A stretch of DNA of 64,000 nt from Comamonas terrae (GTDB lineage: Bacteria; Pseudomonadota; Gammaproteobacteria; Burkholderiales; Burkholderiaceae_C): contig NZ_BCNT01000006.1 in assembly GCF_001544075.1 (NCBI RefSeq), positions 186,001 to 250,000 on the forward strand. Reading direction: 5' to 3'. The notes beneath the pieces are model-generated. The model was given only the letters and a program-made list of their open reading frames with translations, had not been told where the DNA came from and searched no databases. Shown here piece after piece: positions 60,645 through 64,000 of this stretch. Position 1 is the first letter of the stretch. Each line of letters begins with the position of its first letter. A program made the translations under genes and the position numbers.

Positions 60645-61211
60645 TCAGGTCTTGGGCAAGGTCACGCCATGCTGGCCCTGGTACTTGCCGTTGCGGTCCT
60701 TGTAGCTGGTCTCGCATTGTTCGTCGCCCTGGAAGAACAGCACCTGGGCGCAGCCCTCGCCCGCGTAGATCTTGGCAGGCAGCGGCGTGGTGTTGGAGAA
60801 CTCCAGCGTCACATAGCCTTCCCACTCGGGCTCGAACGGCGTGACGTTGACGATGATGCCGCAGCGCGCGTAGGTGCTCTTGCCCAGGCAGACGGTCAGA
60901 ACGTCGCGCGGAATGCGGAAATACTCGACCGTGCGGGCCAGCGCGAAGCTGTTGGGCGGGATGATGCAGTAGTCGCCCTCGAAGTCCACAAAGCTCTTCT
61001 CGTCGAAGTTCTTGGGGTCCACCACCGTGCTGTGGATGTTGGTGAACACCTTGAACTCGCGTGCGCAGCGGATATCGTAGCCGTAGCTCGAGGTGCCGTA
61101 GCTGATGATCTTCTTGCCGTCGAGCTGGCGCACCTGGCCAGGCTCGAAGGGATCGATCATGCCGTGCTGCTCCGCCATCCGGCGGATCCATTTGTCGCTC
61201 TTGATGCTCAT
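60645..61211 (-). CDS. dcd: dCTP deaminase
   Basis: A 188-residue trimeric enzyme of the dUTPase fold that deaminates dCTP to d[17 protein letters not shown] near the N-terminus, [32 protein letters not shown], and [23 protein letters not shown] are diagnostic (the last quoted in part: [17 protein letters not shown]). The start at 61211 gives the usual MSIKSDKWI. Followed by its own terminator; guaD lies upstream on the same strand with 63 bases between. Confidence 0.96.
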   Translation of the reverse strand: MSIKSDKWIRRMAEQHGMIDPFEPGQVRQLDGKKIISYGTSSYGYDIRCAREFKVFTNIHSTVVDPKNFDEKSFVDFEGDYCIIPPNSFALARTVEYFRIPRDVLTVCLGKSTYARCGIIVNVTPFEPEWEGYVTLEFSNTTPLPAKIYAGEGCAQVLFFQGDEQCETSYKDRNGKYQGQHGVTLPKT

Positions 61212-61274
61212 TGGGAATCCTGTATCGCTTGATTTTTCATAGCGTCGTGCGCTCATGAATCAAGCGCAAGACTC

Positions 61275-62567
61275 CTATTTTGCTTGAGAAACAATGGTTT
61301 GCTCAATCAGGCGGTCATCTCCGAGGATGATCATGGCGAACAGCAGTTCGTCCAGATTGCGGGCTTCTCCGGTCTTGCGCGCCAGCAGCGGCGTGCAGCC
61401 CGGATTGATGACGACAAAGTCGGCCTCGCAGCCCGGCTGCAGATTGCCTATCACGCCTTGCAGGCCCAGGGCGCGCGCGGCGCCTGCCGTGTGCTGCCAC
61501 CAGAGGTGGCCGGGCGCCAGGCTCAGGCCCTGCTTGGCCAGGCTTTCGCGGCCCACCACGTAGGCGGCCTGCATGGTACGGAACGGCGAGAAGCTCATGC
61601 CGCCGCCCACGTCGCTGGCCAGGCCGTAGAGCATGCCGGCCTCGTCGGCCTTGATGTAGTCGAAGTAGCCGCTGGCCAGGAACTGGTTGCTGGTCGGGCT
61701 GATGGCCGCCGCCGAGCGCGTGTCATGCATGAGCTTGCGGTCGGTTTCATCGAGCCAGATGCTGTGGGCGTAAACAGCGCGCTCGCGCATCAGGCCAAAG
61801 TCGTCGTAGACGGCCAGATAGCTGCGTGACTCGGGAAACAGCTGCTTGACCCAGGCGACTTCGTCCAGGTTCTCGGCCACATGGGACTGGATCCATACGT
61901 CGCCATACCTGGCGGCCAGCTCGCCGGCGCCGCGCAGCTGGGCGTCGGTGCTGGTGGGCGCAAAGCGCGGCGTGATGGCATAGCCCAGCCGGTCCACGCC
62001 ATGCCAGCGCTGGATCAGGGTCTCGGTGTCGATCAGGCCCTGCTCGGTATCGTCGCGCACGCCGTCGGGGCTGTTGCGGTCCTGCAGCACCTTGCCGGCA
62101 ATCATGCGCATGCCGCGCTGGCGGGCGGCCGTCATGATGGCGTCCACCGAGGTCGGGTGCGAGGTGGCAAAGGCCAGCGCCGTGGTCACGCCGTTGCGCA
62201 GCAGCTCGTCCATGAAGAAGTCCGCCACGCCGTCCGCATAGGCGCGGTCCGCAAAGCGCGATTCATGCGGGAAGGTGTAGTTCTCCAGCCAGGGCAGCAG
62301 GCCGGACGCGGGCGCGCCGATCACATCGGTCTGCGGATAGTGGATATGCAGGTCCACGAAGCCGGGGGCCAGCAGGCGGCCCGGCAGGTCGATGCGCTGC
62401 ACGCCCTCGCGGTCGATGTACTGGGGCGCCAGCGCCTGCCAGCTGCCCGCGGCCACCACGCGCTGCACGCCTTGCGCATCGGGCGCCACGGCCAGCAGGC
62501 CATCGGAGTCATACACGGCTTGGCCGTCATCGGCAAAGCGCAACAGGGCACTACGGTAGATTTTCAT
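61275..62567 (-). CDS. guaD: Guanine deaminase (amidohydrolase type)
   Basis: A 430-residue zinc amidohydrolase converting guanine to xanthine. Metal-binding H74 and H76 lie in FVDLHIHYPQTD; ENYTFPHESRF, HVAENLDEVAWV, and SDVGGGMSFSPFRTMQAAYV complete the guanine deaminase pattern (quoted in parts). The start at 62567 fits the family N-terminus. It lies 56 kb from the NCS2 permease/CDA deaminase pair. Upstream is a near-perfect palindrome that may be a promoter element. Confidence 0.93.
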   Translation of the reverse strand: MKIYRSALLRFADDGQAVYDSDGLLAVAPDAQGVQRVVAAGSWQALAPQYIDREGVQRIDLPGRLLAPGFVDLHIHYPQTDVIGAPASGLLPWLENYTFPHESRFADRAYADGVADFFMDELLRNGVTTALAFATSHPTSVDAIMTAARQRGMRMIAGKVLQDRNSPDGVRDDTEQGLIDTETLIQRWHGVDRLGYAITPRFAPTSTDAQLRGAGELAARYGDVWIQSHVAENLDEVAWVKQLFPESRSYLAVYDDFGLMRERAVYAHSIWLDETDRKLMHDTRSAAAISPTSNQFLASGYFDYIKADEAGMLYGLASDVGGGMSFSPFRTMQAAYVVGRESLAKQGLSLAPGHLWWQHTAGAARALGLQGVIGNLQPGCEADFVVINPGCTPLLARKTGEARNLDELLFAMIILGDDRLIEQTIVSQAK

Positions 62568-62611
62568 GGGGACAAGCTTACGCGCGGGTGCCGTCGCACG
62601 GCGCACGGCGA

Positions 62612-62623
62612 CCCTTATAAGGG
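62612..62623. promoter_or_regulatory. 12-base palindrome upstream of guaD
   Basis: CCCTTATAAGGG is a perfect palindrome 45 bases before the guaD ATG. On the minus strand its TATAAG is 16 bases from TTGCGC, giving a passable sigma70 promoter. Confidence 0.4.
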
Positions 62624-62886
62624 CTATATGGTTTGGCGCAATTGTGGCGTGGCGCCTGTCCGCCTGCGGCGCCGACAGACGCATTTTCAATCAAAAAGCA
62701 TAGCTTGTTGCGCTTGGCGTCTCTTGATTGCAGAACCATTGCATATCAGAAACAGCAGCTATCAGGCGCTGCACGCTATTGTTTACGAAGCATTGCGCAG
62801 CCACCCGAGCGGCCCTGCCCCGCACCGACGACATGGATGGCCGGCGCTGCACCCGAGGTTGCACCTTGCCGCCGCATTGCCCGGAT

Positions 62887-62920
62887 ATATTTTTTCGTTA
62901 TTTGATTCCAGAAAAAATAT
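62887..62920. promoter_or_regulatory. AT-rich inverted repeat upstream of porin
   Basis: ATATTTTTTC and GAAAAAATAT form perfect 10-bp arms with a 14-base spacer, in the most AT-rich stretch of the window. Candidate operator or silencer-binding site for the porin gene. Confidence 0.4.
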
Positions 62921-63000
62921 TTGCTCGCAAGTTCCATGCGAATATCCGTTTATTTCTTCGATGGTTTGCATATCCGGCCAAACCTCAATATCAGAAATAA

Positions 63001-63016
63001 TTATGCCCGCGCATAA
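63001..63016. promoter_or_regulatory. Palindrome TTATGC-CCGC-GCATAA upstream of porin
   Basis: A perfect 6-bp inverted repeat with a 4-base centre, 68 bases before the porin ATG. Possibly an operator; no regulator is assigned. Confidence 0.35.
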
Positions 63017-63083
63017 ATAAAAAGTATTTCTATAAATGGAGAAGCAACTCCATACTCCGCATTCCCCTCCAGACGGAAACAGC

Positions 63084-64000
63084 ATGCGGACCAGTCCCCA
63101 TATTCGAACCAGCTCGACATACAGAAAATATCGCCTGTTTCTGGCAATGCTTCTGTTTTCATTTTCGGCCATGGCCCAGAACAGCCAGACCCGGATATAT
63201 GGAATCATGGATATGTATGTCGGCTATGGAAAATCCGGCTCGAAATCCATCACAAAACTCAATGAAGGTGGCAATGCCGGTTCACGCATCGGCTTTCAGG
63301 GTGTGGAGGATCTGGGCGGCGGGCTCAAGGCTCGCTTCGATCTGGAAGCAGGGATAGGCGCTGATGCCGGGTCCGGCGAGGCGCCCGACGGCTCCCTGGC
63401 TTTCCTTCGACAGTCCAGCATAGGTCTTACCGGCCGCTGGGGCCTGGTGGACTTCGGGCGCATGTACACGCCGATGTTCATCGGCATCGTCCAGGCCGAT
63501 CCCTATGTGCTCAATGCAACTTTTTCGCCGCTGAACCTGCGCTCCATCGTAGACAGCCAGCAGGGCGTGCGCGCCTTTGCCTCGCGCGGCAGCAACATGA
63601 TCCGCTACATGACACCGCCGGAGCAGAACTTCTTCGCCATCCTCGCCTATTCCTTCGGCGAACAGGGCAGCAGCAGCCGGCGGCTCAATGACCTCTATGG
63701 CGGCAGCCTGGGCTGGAAAGACAGGAGTTTCTATCTGGCCTACTCCTTCCAGAATGTGCGGACCGCGAGCACGGACCAGACCCTTGCAACGCCCATCACT
63801 TCGCGATACCAGGCGCTGAGCGCATATTACCGGATCAGGCCGGAGCTCATGCTTTCGGCCAACATCGCCCAGTCCGGATCCAGCCACAGCGCCACCCGTG
63901 AATCCACGCTGAGAAGCGGTGGCATCTCCTGGCAGGCGACCGTCCAGTCCCGGCTGATGGCCGTAGTGGCGCACCGCAGGGTCGAGGCCAGTGCCCGCGG
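63084..64000 (+). CDS. Gram-negative porin, truncated by the window edge
   Basis: The first 305 codons of a Burkholderiales general porin (OmpC/Omp32 type). A signal peptide of about 32 residues ends SFSAMAQ, and the mature start RIYGIMDMYVGYGKSGS (quoted as such) is the porin hallmark. GSRIGFQGVEDLGGGLKARFDLE is the conserved second strand pair (quoted in part: GSRIGFQGVEDLGGGLKA). Later FLRQSSIGLTGRWGLVDFGRMY fits the loop-3 approach. The reading frame is open at 64000. The 5' part has lower GC than its neighbours. An outer-membrane trimer channel; ion preference unknown. Confidence 0.93.
   Translation, partial: MRTSPHIRTSSTYRKYRLFLAMLLFSFSAMAQNSQTRIYGIMDMYVGYGKSGSKSITKLNEGGNAGSRIGFQGVEDLGGGLKARFDLEAGIGADAGSGEAPDGSLAFLRQSSIGLTGRWGLVDFGRMYTPMFIGIVQADPYVLNATFSPLNLRSIVDSQQGVRAFASRGSNMIRYMTPPEQNFFAILAYSFGEQGSSSRRLNDLYGGSLGWKDRSFYLAYSFQNVRTASTDQTLATPITSRYQALSAYYRIRPELMLSANIAQSGSSHSATRESTLRSGGISWQATVQSRLMAVVAHRRVEASAR

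Larger units (their letters stand above)
62568..63083. other. AT-rich divergent region guaD/porin
   Basis: 516 bases. The left part contains CCCTTATAAGGG (62612-62623) within a possible guaD promoter (TTGCGC, 16 bases, TATAAG on the minus strand) and sequence related to the short dispersed repeat (62690-62790). From about 62880 the AT content rises sharply and two inverted repeats occur before the porin gene. No coding region is supported. Confidence 0.5.

Noticed and set aside
1-64000. CRISPR arrays, tRNA or rRNA genes, insertion sequences, prophage
   Set aside because: I found no regular spacer-repeat series, no cloverleaf with a GTTCRANNC arm outside coding DNA, no transposase and no phage structural genes.

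Overview
The window reads as a stretch of bacterial chromosome from a high-GC betaproteobacterium of the Comamonadaceae; Delftia is my best guess (inference). The reasons are roughly 65-68% GC with strongly GC-biased third codon positions, orphan Bug-type tricarboxylate receptors, and gene orders usual for Burkholderiales: purM/permease/hda/HAD/pcnB/folK, murJ/rpsT and DUF3579/argD/argF. I see no rRNA, tRNA, prophage, insertion sequence or CRISPR array. Coding density is high. Every gene looks intact except the porin cut by the right edge.

Layout. 0-10.4 kb is metabolic and transport: a class III CoA-transferase with a Bug receptor, a LysR regulator divergent from an NCS2 purine/pyrimidine permease, a CDA-type nucleoside deaminase, a SotB-like efflux pump, a LysR/oxidoreductase divergent pair and a LivK-type receptor. 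10.5-15.4 kb has a lumazine synthase behind an FMN riboswitch, two Gln/Arg-rich envelope proteins, an epimerase-like protein and a ferredoxin reductase. 15.5-20.4 kb has a second Bug receptor and four genes (GT2 transferase, ArnT-like transferase, GtrA flippase, YdjC/ChbG deacetylase) that together resemble the Bordetella lgm and Francisella NaxD/FlmK lipid A hexosamine pathways. 20.4-32.8 kb is housekeeping: folK, pcnB, a HAD phosphatase, hda, purM, a PerM-type permease, a SirB1 protein, murJ, rpsT, DUF3579, argD and argF. 33-36.8 kb is a Fur-type feoA-feoB operon ending in a small Cys-rich membrane protein and flanked by two paralogous YkgJ Cys-cluster proteins.

37-49 kb is an aromatic amino acid/tryptophan catabolic region: an Lrp-type regulator divergent from an amino acid permease, aromatic aminotransferase, RidA, LysE exporter, AraC regulator, a second paralogous permease running into kynB, then kynU and, after an inserted opposite-strand alkA/ada pair, kynA. 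Import of Trp and its breakdown by KynA, KynB and KynU to anthranilate is complete within the window. 49-64 kb holds an MFS transporter, a FAD monooxygenase, an H-NS-like protein, apaH, rhlE, a YpfJ metalloprotease, an OCD-family reductase, a diguanylate cyclase, dcd, guanine deaminase and a partial porin.

Two dispersed intergenic repeat families recur through the window. One is GC-rich, about 100-125 bp, with five or six copies. The other has a short core around AAGCGC..GCAGCT, with four copies. The most interesting single item is the four-gene lipid A modification locus, in which the flippase gene is embedded antisense between its partners.
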